Of a DNA stretch of 20,766 bases, positions 1-8,332 are shown in pieces. Within the stretch, counting starts at the first letter, position 1. Every line of letters begins with the position of its first letter. This DNA comes from Clostridia bacterium (lineage in GTDB: Bacteria; Bacillota; Clostridia; Oscillospirales; Butyricicoccaceae), in assembly GCA_900763355.1 (NCBI GenBank), contig CAAFJY010000197.1, positions 1-20,766 of the forward strand, given 5' to 3'. The notes under the pieces are model-generated. The model searched no databases and was not told where the DNA came from. It saw only the letters and a program-made list of their open reading frames with translations. A program made the position numbers and the translations under genes.

Positions 1-31
1 AACCCCCGGACGGCCAAGCCGTCCGGGGGTT
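1..31 (-). terminator. Hairpin terminator after ftsZ (end of dcw operon)
   Basis: Bases 1-14 and 18-31 form a perfect 14-bp inverted repeat around a 3-nt loop (caa). It starts 12 bases beyond the ftsZ stop codon on the minus strand. The minus-strand U-tract would lie outside the window; only its first two T are visible. On the plus strand the stem is followed by a short T-rich run, so it may be bidirectional. Most likely it ends the long dcw transcript. Confidence 0.8.
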
Positions 32-42
32 TTCTTCATTTC

Positions 43-1296
<1,254 letters not shown>

Positions 1297-1347
1297 GGTG
1301 TTTCCTCCAAATATATCAGCTTTCGATTCTTTCTAAAAACTTGGGAA

Positions 1348-2124
1348 TTATCCCTTCGTCCCGGGGACGAAGCGCGCCTTTTGCGTGTCAGAGACATCGA
1401 TCTCCCCCACGGCGGCCGAGCCCAGCTTTTCCTCGGTGATGAGACGGAGATAGCGCAGCTTGGTGTCCAGCTCCTCGGTGGAGCCGATGTTCACGGTGAA
1501 GCGCGCGGTATAGGTAAAGCGGATGTTATAGGGCTCGGTAAAATCCATTTCACCTATATCTTGTAGTATATCATCATCCTCCGCAGTATTCAATAACAAA
1601 AACACAGGTTTTTGCAGTTCTTCTTCCAAAAATACGGCGTGGTCCCCGGCTTTCGGCTCCTTGAGCGTCACGCCCCGGATACGGGTGAGCGAGCCCAGCT
1701 GATCCTCCGGCACCTGCTCCAGCAGCTTGCCGCTGCGGTCGATCTTCCACCAGCCGCCGGTGTCCCGGATGGCGGCCCGGGGCACGCAGTCGGTGACGGT
1801 GATCTCGATGGTGTCGGGCAGGCGGCGGCGCATCTGCACCGTGTCCAGATAGGGGCAGGCGGCAAAGATCCGGTCAATGGCCGAAAATTTATCGAAAAGG
1901 ATGAGATTGTCGCCGGCCTTCAGTCCGGAGGCCTCGGTGATCTCCGCCAGACTGTACCGGGTGCTGCCGGAGAGCCGGATGTCCCGGACCTTGAAAAAGA
2001 CGGTGGTGGCCGTCAGGATGGCGGCGGCCGCCACCACCAGGCACAGGAGGATCAGGGCCGCCGGTGTGCCGCCGCGGCGGCGTCTGCGGCGGCGGCGCTT
2101 GGTTTTTTTCCGTTTGTCAGCCAT
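1348..2124 (-). CDS. ftsQ: Cell division protein FtsQ/DivIB
   Basis: Bitopic divisome protein that links early and late division proteins and works with FtsL and the septal PBP on the outer face of the membrane. The 258 residues show a strongly basic cytoplasmic tail (residues 4-18 nearly all Lys/Arg), one membrane span (about 20-43) and a POTRA-type domain (about 45-113, with FKVRDIRLSGSTRYS and the RRRLPDTIEITV strand). A DivIB-like beta domain follows to about residue 240. Sequence conservation in this family is low, so the call rests on topology, the POTRA pattern and the position between murA and ftsZ, the classical place for ftsQ/divIB. The ATG follows AAGGAGCG. It starts 14 nt after the murA stop, so cotranscription is very likely. 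Confidence 0.92.
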   Translation of the reverse strand: MADKRKKTKRRRRRRRRGGTPAALILLCLVVAAAAILTATTVFFKVRDIRLSGSTRYSLAEITEASGLKAGDNLILFDKFSAIDRIFAACPYLDTVQMRRRLPDTIEITVTDCVPRAAIRDTGGWWKIDRSGKLLEQVPEDQLGSLTRIRGVTLKEPKAGDHAVFLEEELQKPVFLLLNTAEDDDILQDIGEMDFTEPYNIRFTYTARFTVNIGSTEELDTKLRYLRLITEEKLGSAAVGEIDVSDTQKARFVPGTKG

Positions 2125-2138
2125 GCGGCCGCTCCTTT

Positions 2139-3407
2139 CTACATTCCTGTTTCTTCCTCCGGGGCCAGGGCGATGTCGGCCCCCAGGGCCCGGAGCTTTT
2201 CCTCCAGGCGCTCATAGCCCCGCTGGATGTGGACGATGTTGTCCACGGTGCTCTCTCCCCGGGCGGCCAGGGCCGCGATGACCAGGGCGGCTCCGCCCCG
2301 GAGATCGGTGCAGCACACCCGCGCGCCGAAGAGCTCTCCGCCCCGGACGAGAGCCGTCCGTCCGTCGATTCGGATGTCGGCCCCCATGCGTCCCAGCTCC
2401 GGGACATGGCGGAAGCGGTTTTCAAAGATGGTCTCGATCATGAGAGTATCCCCCCGGGCGGTGCAGGCCGCCGCCATGAGGGGGGCCTGGGCGTCGGTGG
2501 GGAAGCCCGGATAGGGCATGGTGCGGACGGTGGAGAACCGTCCCAGCCGCTGAGGGGCCCGGAGGGTGATGCTCCGGCCGGAGATGCGGGTGACGCAGCC
2601 CCCCTCCCCCAGATATTGCAGCACCGTGCCCACGTGCTCCGGCTCGGTGTCCGTGAGGGTGATCTCCCCGCCGCAGGCTGCCGCCGCGCAGAGGAAGGTG
2701 GCCGTCTCGATCCGGTCCGGGAGGATGGTGTGCTCCACGTCCCGCCGGGGCATCTCCCCGGAGACGGTGAGGATGCTCTCTCCCCCGCCGGTGACCTGGG
2801 CCCCGGCCTTTTGGAGGAAGTTCTGGAGATCGGCGATCTCCGGCTCCCTCGCGGCATTGATGATGCGGGTGACGCCGGGACAGGCCACCGCCGTGAGCAG
2901 GGCGTTTTCCGTGGCCCCCACACTGGGGAAGCCCAAGATCACGTCCCGCCCCCGGAGATCCCCCGCCTGGCAGAGGATGTCGCCCCCGGATTCCCGGATG
3001 GTGACCCCCAGCCGCCGCAGGGCGGCCAGATGGAGGTCGATGGGCCGCTGGCCGATCTCGCACCCGCCGGGGAGACTGAGCCGCGCCCGGCCGCACCGGG
3101 CCAGGATGGGCCCCAGAAAGATCACCGAGGACCGCATCTCCCGCATGAGATCGTGGGGAACGTCCCACCGGCTCACCCGGGAGGAATCCACGGTGATGGT
3201 ATCCCCCTCCCAGGAGACGGTGCAGCCCAGATGCCGGAGGATCCGGATGGCCGACTCCACATCCCGGAGATGGGGACAGTTATGTAACACACTGCGGCCG
3301 CCGTTGAGCAGCGTCGCCGCCAGGATGGGCAGGACGCTGTTTTTCGCGCCGCTGATGGGGACCGTGCCCCGGAGGGGCCTTCCGCCCCGGATACGATAAG
3401 CGCTCAT
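2139..3407 (-). CDS. murA: UDP-N-acetylglucosamine 1-carboxyvinyltransferase MurA
   Basis: Catalyses the first committed step of peptidoglycan synthesis: enolpyruvyl transfer from PEP to UDP-GlcNAc in the cytoplasm. The 422-aa product starts MSAYRIRGG and contains the UDP-GlcNAc-binding GAKN (20-23), the active-site loop LPGGCEIGQRPIDLH with Cys116 (equivalent to Cys115 of E. coli, the fosfomycin target) and the conserved YPGFPTDAQ segment with the catalytic Asp. Length is normal for the family. I placed the start at the ATG at 3407, nine bases after AGGAGG. An in-frame ATG 27 nt upstream would put the Shine-Dalgarno inside the coding region. It sits between murG and ftsQ, a place often held by murB or murC elsewhere. 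Low-GC Gram-positives often carry two MurA paralogues; whether this genome has a second cannot be seen here. Confidence 0.97.
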   Translation of the reverse strand: MSAYRIRGGRPLRGTVPISGAKNSVLPILAATLLNGGRSVLHNCPHLRDVESAIRILRHLGCTVSWEGDTITVDSSRVSRWDVPHDLMREMRSSVIFLGPILARCGRARLSLPGGCEIGQRPIDLHLAALRRLGVTIRESGGDILCQAGDLRGRDVILGFPSVGATENALLTAVACPGVTRIINAAREPEIADLQNFLQKAGAQVTGGGESILTVSGEMPRRDVEHTILPDRIETATFLCAAAACGGEITLTDTEPEHVGTVLQYLGEGGCVTRISGRSITLRAPQRLGRFSTVRTMPYPGFPTDAQAPLMAAACTARGDTLMIETIFENRFRHVPELGRMGADIRIDGRTALVRGGELFGARVCCTDLRGGAALVIAALAARGESTVDNIVHIQRGYERLEEKLRALGADIALAPEEETGM

Positions 3408-3469
3408 GGCATTTTTCCTCCTTGCGGTCATCACGCCATCCTATGCGCTTGTTCCCCGGGCGGTTCCGG

Positions 3470-4573
3470 TCAGAGGGATCTCAGTGTCTGATAAATGTGC
3501 TCCAGCACGTCGGGCTGGGCCTTGGCATGGGCGTTCTCCCCCATTTTCTTCAGGGCCGCGGGGTCCCGGAGCAGGCCGATGGCCGTGTCATAGATCAGCT
3601 CCGGGGTGGATTCCGCCTCGGTGAGGACCTTCACCGCACCGGCCTTTTCCAAAATGCGGGCGTTTTTCTCCTGGTGATTGTCGGCCACATAGGGCGAGGG
3701 CACCACGATGGCCGGGGTCCCGGCGGCGCACAGCTCCGCCAGCGTCCCCCCCGCTCGGCAGAGAATGAGATCGGCCTTGGCCATCACCCGGTCCATGTCA
3801 TAGAGATAGTCGGTGAGGCGGAAATTGCCCGCGTCGGCGGGGATGCCCTCCCGGGTGAGGGAATCCTTCATCCAACCATAGTGCTTGGCGCCGGAAGCCT
3901 GGAGAAGGTTCATCTCCCGGCGCTCGGTGACCAGCTTCGCCACCTCCACCATCTTTTCATTCATGTACTGCGCCCCCACGCTTCCCCAGAAGCACACCAG
4001 AGTGGGCAGGCCGTTCTCAAACAGCGGGGGATAGTCCCGCTCCCGGCAGTGGACGATCTCATCCCGCACGGGGCTCCCGGTGAGGACGCAGCGCTTGGCC
4101 CCGGGGATGAGAGCCTCGGTCTCCGGGAAGGAGATCATGGTGCAGCGGACCTTTTTTGCCAGCTGGCGGGTAGCCAGGCCGGGGGTGGCGTTGACCTCCA
4201 GAATGGCGGTGGGCAGTCCCAGCTTGACGGCGGCCCGCACCATGGGGAAGCTGGCATAGCCCCCGGTGCCCATGACCACATCGGGGGAAAGCTCCCGGAG
4301 GATCTTCATGCACCCCTGGGTGGCGGCCTCCATCTCCCGCAGCGCGGTGATGTCCTGGCGCAGGGCGCTCAGGCTCTTTCCCCGGGCGATGCCCTTGAGG
4401 GGGAAGGTATAGATGGGGTACCCGGCCTTTTGGGCCAGGCGCTCCTCGATGTTGCCCTTTCCGCCAGAGAGCCAGACAGAGCTCCCGGGCTCTTTTTTGC
4501 AGATATAGCCGGCTACGGCCAGAGCGGGGTTGACGTGCCCTGCCGTTCCGCCGCCGGAAAATACGATCTTCAT
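3470..4573 (-). CDS. murG: Lipid II synthase MurG (GlcNAc transferase)
   Basis: Membrane-associated GT-B glycosyltransferase that adds GlcNAc from UDP-GlcNAc to lipid I, giving lipid II on the inner leaflet. The 367 residues include the N-terminal glycine loop GGGTAGHVNPAL (7-18), the second glycine-rich loop GTGGYAS (102-108) and the C-terminal donor-site block RAGGTLAELCAAGTPAIVVP followed by DNHQEKNA. Two normally conserved spots differ: the acceptor motif HEQNA reads LEVNA (125-129) and the third glycine loop GGSxGA reads WGSVGA (196-201). The chosen ATG at 4573 follows AAGGAAGG. A longer in-frame start exists but lacks the family N-terminus. It begins 4 nt after the ftsW stop, which suggests translational coupling of flippable-substrate synthesis with the septal polymerase. 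Confidence 0.96.
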   Translation of the reverse strand: MKIVFSGGGTAGHVNPALAVAGYICKKEPGSSVWLSGGKGNIEERLAQKAGYPIYTFPLKGIARGKSLSALRQDITALREMEAATQGCMKILRELSPDVVMGTGGYASFPMVRAAVKLGLPTAILEVNATPGLATRQLAKKVRCTMISFPETEALIPGAKRCVLTGSPVRDEIVHCRERDYPPLFENGLPTLVCFWGSVGAQYMNEKMVEVAKLVTERREMNLLQASGAKHYGWMKDSLTREGIPADAGNFRLTDYLYDMDRVMAKADLILCRAGGTLAELCAAGTPAIVVPSPYVADNHQEKNARILEKAGAVKVLTEAESTPELIYDTAIGLLRDPAALKKMGENAHAKAQPDVLEHIYQTLRSL

Positions 4574-4577
4574 GGAA

Positions 4578-5804
4578 TCAGCCTTCCTTCGAAACCGGGA
4601 GTTCCCGGGAGATTGCAAGCAGGATCCCCATCTCCGCCAGCTGGATGAGCAGTGCCGTGCCCCCATAGCTGAAAAAGGGCAGCGACGCCCCCGTCACCGG
4701 GAGCAGCCCCGTCACCACGCAGAGGTTGAGGATGGTCTGGACGGCGATCTGGGTGGTGATGCCCGCCGCCAGGAGAGTCCCGAACTTGTCGGGACAGTGG
4801 AGCGCGATGTAATAGCCCCGCCAGATGAGGGCAGCGAAGAGCACCACCAGCAAGACCGCCCCCACAAAGCCCATCTCCTCGCACCAGACCGAGAAGATGA
4901 AATCGTTGGCCGGCTCCGGGAGATAGAGGTGCTTCTGCCGGCTCTGACCCAGCCCCAGGCCCCAGAGCCCGCCGCTGCCGATGGCGATCTGGCTCTGAGC
5001 GCCCTGCCACCCCTTGCCCCGATAGTCGAGGAAGGGATCAAGCCAAACCCGGATGCGTGTCATGGCGTACTCATGGCTCTTGATGTACCAGATTCCTGCA
5101 GCACCCACGCTTACGCCCCCCAGGCCGAACCAGAAGATGTTGGCCCCGCCGATGAAGATGATGACCATCCCGATGGCGGCGATGAGGGCGGTGCCGGAGA
5201 GGTGCTTTTCCCAATACATCTCCACGGCAAAGACGGCGATGATCCCCATAAAGGGGAGGATCCCATAGCGCAGGGTGTGCATTTTCTTCTTGCCATAGAT
5301 GGTGGCCAGGCTGGAAAAGCACAGGATGACGGCGATCTTGGCCAGCTCCGAGGGCTGGAAGGTCCCCGCCAGGGGAATTTTGATCCAACGGGTGGCCTGA
5401 TTGATGGTCACCCACATATTTTTCAGTCCCGGGACCTTGATGGTGGCCATGACGGCCACCGCCAGGATGAGGGACGGGATAGCGAGATAATGCAGCTTGT
5501 GATAGTTCCGCCGGGAGAGCACCAGCATGGCCGCCGAGCCCCCCACGGCAAAGATGGCCTGGCGGAAGATATAGAAGGTGGAGTTCCCGTCCTTGGAATC
5601 ATAAGCCGTGGCATAGCTGGCGGAAAACAGGCACAACAGCCCCAGCCCCACCAAAAGAAAGATGAGCAGCAGCAGGGGCCGGTCCATGGTGCCGGTCTTC
5701 TGGACCTTTTCCTCCGGGTTCCGGGCGGGCTTTTCGGCCCGGACAGGGGGCGCGTCCACCAGGCGGGGGCCGTTTTTCAGTTGTCTTGCCGGGGTGGAGG
5801 CCAT
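4578..5804 (-). CDS. ftsW: Septal peptidoglycan glycosyltransferase FtsW (SEDS family)
   Basis: Polytopic SEDS polymerase that makes glycan strands from lipid II at the septum together with a class B PBP. The 408-aa product has an unusually polar N-terminal cytoplasmic tail of about 40 residues, then about ten hydrophobic spans. Family blocks are ATRWIKIPLAGTFQPSELAK (137-156), the extracytoplasmic LPEPANDFIFSVWCEEMGFVG region whose Asp301 matches the catalytic Asp of SEDS enzymes, and LPVTGASLPFFSYGGTALL near the C-terminus. AAAGGAGC precedes the ATG. The gene lies between mraY and murG, where murD would lie in many species. Clostridia may use this gene as FtsW or as the sporulation paralogue SpoVE; as the only SEDS gene in a dcw cluster with ftsL, ftsQ and ftsZ, FtsW is the better label. 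Confidence 0.95.
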   Translation of the reverse strand: MASTPARQLKNGPRLVDAPPVRAEKPARNPEEKVQKTGTMDRPLLLLIFLLVGLGLLCLFSASYATAYDSKDGNSTFYIFRQAIFAVGGSAAMLVLSRRNYHKLHYLAIPSLILAVAVMATIKVPGLKNMWVTINQATRWIKIPLAGTFQPSELAKIAVILCFSSLATIYGKKKMHTLRYGILPFMGIIAVFAVEMYWEKHLSGTALIAAIGMVIIFIGGANIFWFGLGGVSVGAAGIWYIKSHEYAMTRIRVWLDPFLDYRGKGWQGAQSQIAIGSGGLWGLGLGQSRQKHLYLPEPANDFIFSVWCEEMGFVGAVLLVVLFAALIWRGYYIALHCPDKFGTLLAAGITTQIAVQTILNLCVVTGLLPVTGASLPFFSYGGTALLIQLAEMGILLAISRELPVSKEG

Positions 5805-5841
5805 GAAATGCTCCTTTCCATTGGGCGGATAAAAAAACCGG

Positions 5842-6807
5842 TCAGGCCAGCAGCGAGAGAGCGCACAGGGCCGCCGTCAGCAGGCAGGCCACGATGCAGA
5901 TCTTCCACTCGCCCCAGCCGCAAAGCTCCAGATGATGGTGCAGGGGGGCCATTTTGAAAAAGCGCTTGCCGTGGGTGGTCTTGAAATAGGTCACCTGGAT
6001 GATGTCCGAGAGGGTCTCCAGAATATACACCATCCCCACGGGGATGAGAATGAGGGGCATGTCATAGGCAAAGGCCATGGCGCACACCGCGCCCCCCAAA
6101 AAGAGCGAGCCCGTATCCCCCATGAACACCCGGGCCGGGTGCTTGTTGAAGAGGAAAAAGCCCAGCAGCCCCCCGGCCAGCGCCAGGGAGAAGATGGAGG
6201 CCCCGCTGCTCTCCCGCAGAAAAACGATGGAGAAAAAGACCGAGACCACCAGGGTGACCGAGGTGCACAGGCCGTCGATCCCGTCGGTGAGGTTGACGGC
6301 ATTGTCGGCCCCCACGATGATGAACACGCTGAGGATGAGATAGACGATCCAGGGCAGGCGCACCGTCGTCCCCACAAAGGGGAGATAGAGCCCCGAGCTG
6401 AGGTAGCCCATCACCCGCATGACCACCAGGAACAGCACGGCGGCGGCCATCTGGAGGAGGAGCTTCTGCTTGGGGGTGATGCCCTGGTTGCGCTTTTTGC
6501 GGATCTTGGTCCAGTCATCCACAAAGCCCACGGCGGCGAAGATCAGGCTGAGCCCCAGCATGACCAGGGGGCGGAAATCCCGCTGGGCGATCATTCGTGG
6601 GAGGAAGGTCAGCACCGCCAGGCTCATGGCCGCGATGAAGATGACCCCGCCCATGGTGGGCGTCCCCTGCTTTCCGGCGTGCCAGGTGGGGCCGTCCTCC
6701 AGGATCTTTTGTCCGAAATGGAGCTCCCGAAGCTTTTTGATGACGCCCGGGGCCAGAATGACCGCCAGGACAAAGGCCAGACCGGCCGACTGCAGCAGAT
6801 ATACCAT
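5842..6807 (-). CDS. mraY: Phospho-MurNAc-pentapeptide translocase MraY
   Basis: Integral membrane enzyme that moves phospho-MurNAc-pentapeptide onto undecaprenyl phosphate to form lipid I. The 321 residues contain the hallmark Mg-binding DDWTK (97-101), the NAVNLTDGIDGL block (169-180), FMGDTGS (228-234) and the PLHHHLE motif (288-294), all expected in MraY. Around ten hydrophobic helices span the sequence. Length is at the short end of the normal range, near that of Bacillus MraY (about 324). The ATG follows AGGAGAAGGG. The gene is 43 nt after murE and 37 nt before ftsW, so neither murF nor murD is inserted on either side. All catalytic residues I can recognise are present. Confidence 0.97.
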   Translation of the reverse strand: MVYLLQSAGLAFVLAVILAPGVIKKLRELHFGQKILEDGPTWHAGKQGTPTMGGVIFIAAMSLAVLTFLPRMIAQRDFRPLVMLGLSLIFAAVGFVDDWTKIRKKRNQGITPKQKLLLQMAAAVLFLVVMRVMGYLSSGLYLPFVGTTVRLPWIVYLILSVFIIVGADNAVNLTDGIDGLCTSVTLVVSVFFSIVFLRESSGASIFSLALAGGLLGFFLFNKHPARVFMGDTGSLFLGGAVCAMAFAYDMPLILIPVGMVYILETLSDIIQVTYFKTTHGKRFFKMAPLHHHLELCGWGEWKICIVACLLTAALCALSLLA

Positions 6808-6850
6808 AACAATTCCCTTCTCCTGTTGTTTTGACGTCTGGGGACAGCGC

Positions 6851-8302
6851 TCAGCGGCTCTTCAGGGCGCGCGCAACTTCTTCCCGCTCGTCCAGATGAT
6901 GCTTTTCGCCTTGGATCTCCTGATAGGTCTCCTGACCCTTGCCCATGAGGACGATGATATCATCCTTTTTGGCGTTTTTCACCGCCCAGGCGATGGCCTC
7001 CCGCCGGTCGGGGATGACCTTGTACTTCATTTTGCTGTTCATTCCCGTGAGGATGTCGGCGATGATGGCATCGGGATCTTCCGAGCGGGGATTGTCCGAG
7101 GTGACGATGGCCAGATCGCACAGCTCCCCCGCCGTGCGGCCCATGATGGGCCGCTTGGTCTTGTCCCGGTCGCCCCCTGCGCCGAAGAGCCCCACCACCC
7201 GGCCGTGGGCAAAGCCCCGGACGGTGCGAAGGATGTTGTCCATGCTGTCCGGGGTGTGGGAATAATCGATGAGAACGGTAAAATCCTGTCCCGTAGGGAC
7301 GACCTCTACCCGCCCCTTCACGCCGGGCGCGTCAGCCAGGGCGGCGGAAGCCTCCTCCAGCCCCAGCCCCGCCGCCAGGCAGCAGCCGATGGCCGTGAGC
7401 GCGTTGTACACAGAAAACATCCCGGGAATGCCCAGGCGCAGCCGGGCGATGTCATTATCCCGCACCAGGACGGCCTGGACGCAGTCGGGCAGCAGCCGGA
7501 TATTTTTTGCAATCAGGTCTCCCTGATCTACCTTTGCGGAAAAGGTCAGCTTCGCGCCGGTCAGGCTCTTTGCCAGGCGCTGGCCATAGGGGTCATCCAG
7601 ATTCAGAACCGCGGTATCGCATCGGTCAAACAAGCGGGCCTTTGCCTGGAAATAATGCTCCATATCCCCGTGGAAATCCAGATGATCCTGGGTGAGGTTG
7701 GTGAAGGCCGCGCTCTGGAAATGCAGCCCCCACACCCGGTCCAGCACCAGGCTGTGGGAGGAGACCTCCATGACGCAGTAGTCCTGCCCCCGGTCCCGCA
7801 TCTCCCGCAGGAGGGCGTAGAGCTCCAGGGATTCCGGGGTGGTGCGTTCGGCTTCCCGGAAGTCCTCCCCCACCCAGACGCCGGTGGTGCCGATGAGGCC
7901 GCATTTGTGCCCGGTCTTTTCCAGAATGTGACGGATGAGGAAGGTGGACGTCGTTTTGCCGTTGGTCCCCGTGACGCCGATCAGCCGAAGCTCCCGCTCC
8001 GGATGGCCGTAAAAAGCGGCAGCAGCCTGCGCCAGGCCCCGGCGAGTGTTTTCCATCTGATAGACGGGGATATTGCCCGGAAGCGCGTCTTTGGGCGGTG
8101 TTTCCAGCAAAACGGCGGCGGCCCCCCGCTCCAGAGCGGCAGTGATAAAGGCATGGCCGTCGCTCCGGAAGCCCCGGATGGCCACGAACAGGCAGCCGGG
8201 CGCGGCCTTTCTGGAATCATAGCAGATCCCGGTGACGGAGACGCTCTCCGGGCCGCTGAGGTGGGCTGCGGAAAGATCCTGCAGGAGTTGTTTCAGTTCC
8301 AT
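6851..8302 (-). CDS. murE: UDP-MurNAc-tripeptide ligase MurE, meso-DAP type
   Basis: ATP-dependent cytoplasmic amino-acid ligase that adds the third stem-peptide residue to UDP-MurNAc-L-Ala-D-Glu. The 483-aa protein shows the Mur ligase N-domain, the ATP loop GVTGTNGKTTS (109-119), the lysine expected to be carbamylated in KARLF (K221), and GLFGAGGDRDKTKRP (371-385). The substrate-selective motif reads DNPR (403-406). In this family DNPR marks meso-diaminopimelate enzymes, whereas lysine-adding enzymes differ here, so a DAP-type cell wall is inferred. AAGGAGG lies seven bases before the ATG at 8302; an in-frame ATG 18 nt upstream would overlap that site and is rejected. murE directly follows the PBP gene (30-nt gap) and precedes mraY with no murF between. 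Confidence 0.96.
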   Translation of the reverse strand: MELKQLLQDLSAAHLSGPESVSVTGICYDSRKAAPGCLFVAIRGFRSDGHAFITAALERGAAAVLLETPPKDALPGNIPVYQMENTRRGLAQAAAAFYGHPERELRLIGVTGTNGKTTSTFLIRHILEKTGHKCGLIGTTGVWVGEDFREAERTTPESLELYALLREMRDRGQDYCVMEVSSHSLVLDRVWGLHFQSAAFTNLTQDHLDFHGDMEHYFQAKARLFDRCDTAVLNLDDPYGQRLAKSLTGAKLTFSAKVDQGDLIAKNIRLLPDCVQAVLVRDNDIARLRLGIPGMFSVYNALTAIGCCLAAGLGLEEASAALADAPGVKGRVEVVPTGQDFTVLIDYSHTPDSMDNILRTVRGFAHGRVVGLFGAGGDRDKTKRPIMGRTAGELCDLAIVTSDNPRSEDPDAIIADILTGMNSKMKYKVIPDRREAIAWAVKNAKKDDIIVLMGKGQETYQEIQGEKHHLDEREEVARALKSR

Positions 8303-8332
8303 TGTTCTTCCTCCTTTCAAGTGGGCAGCGGG

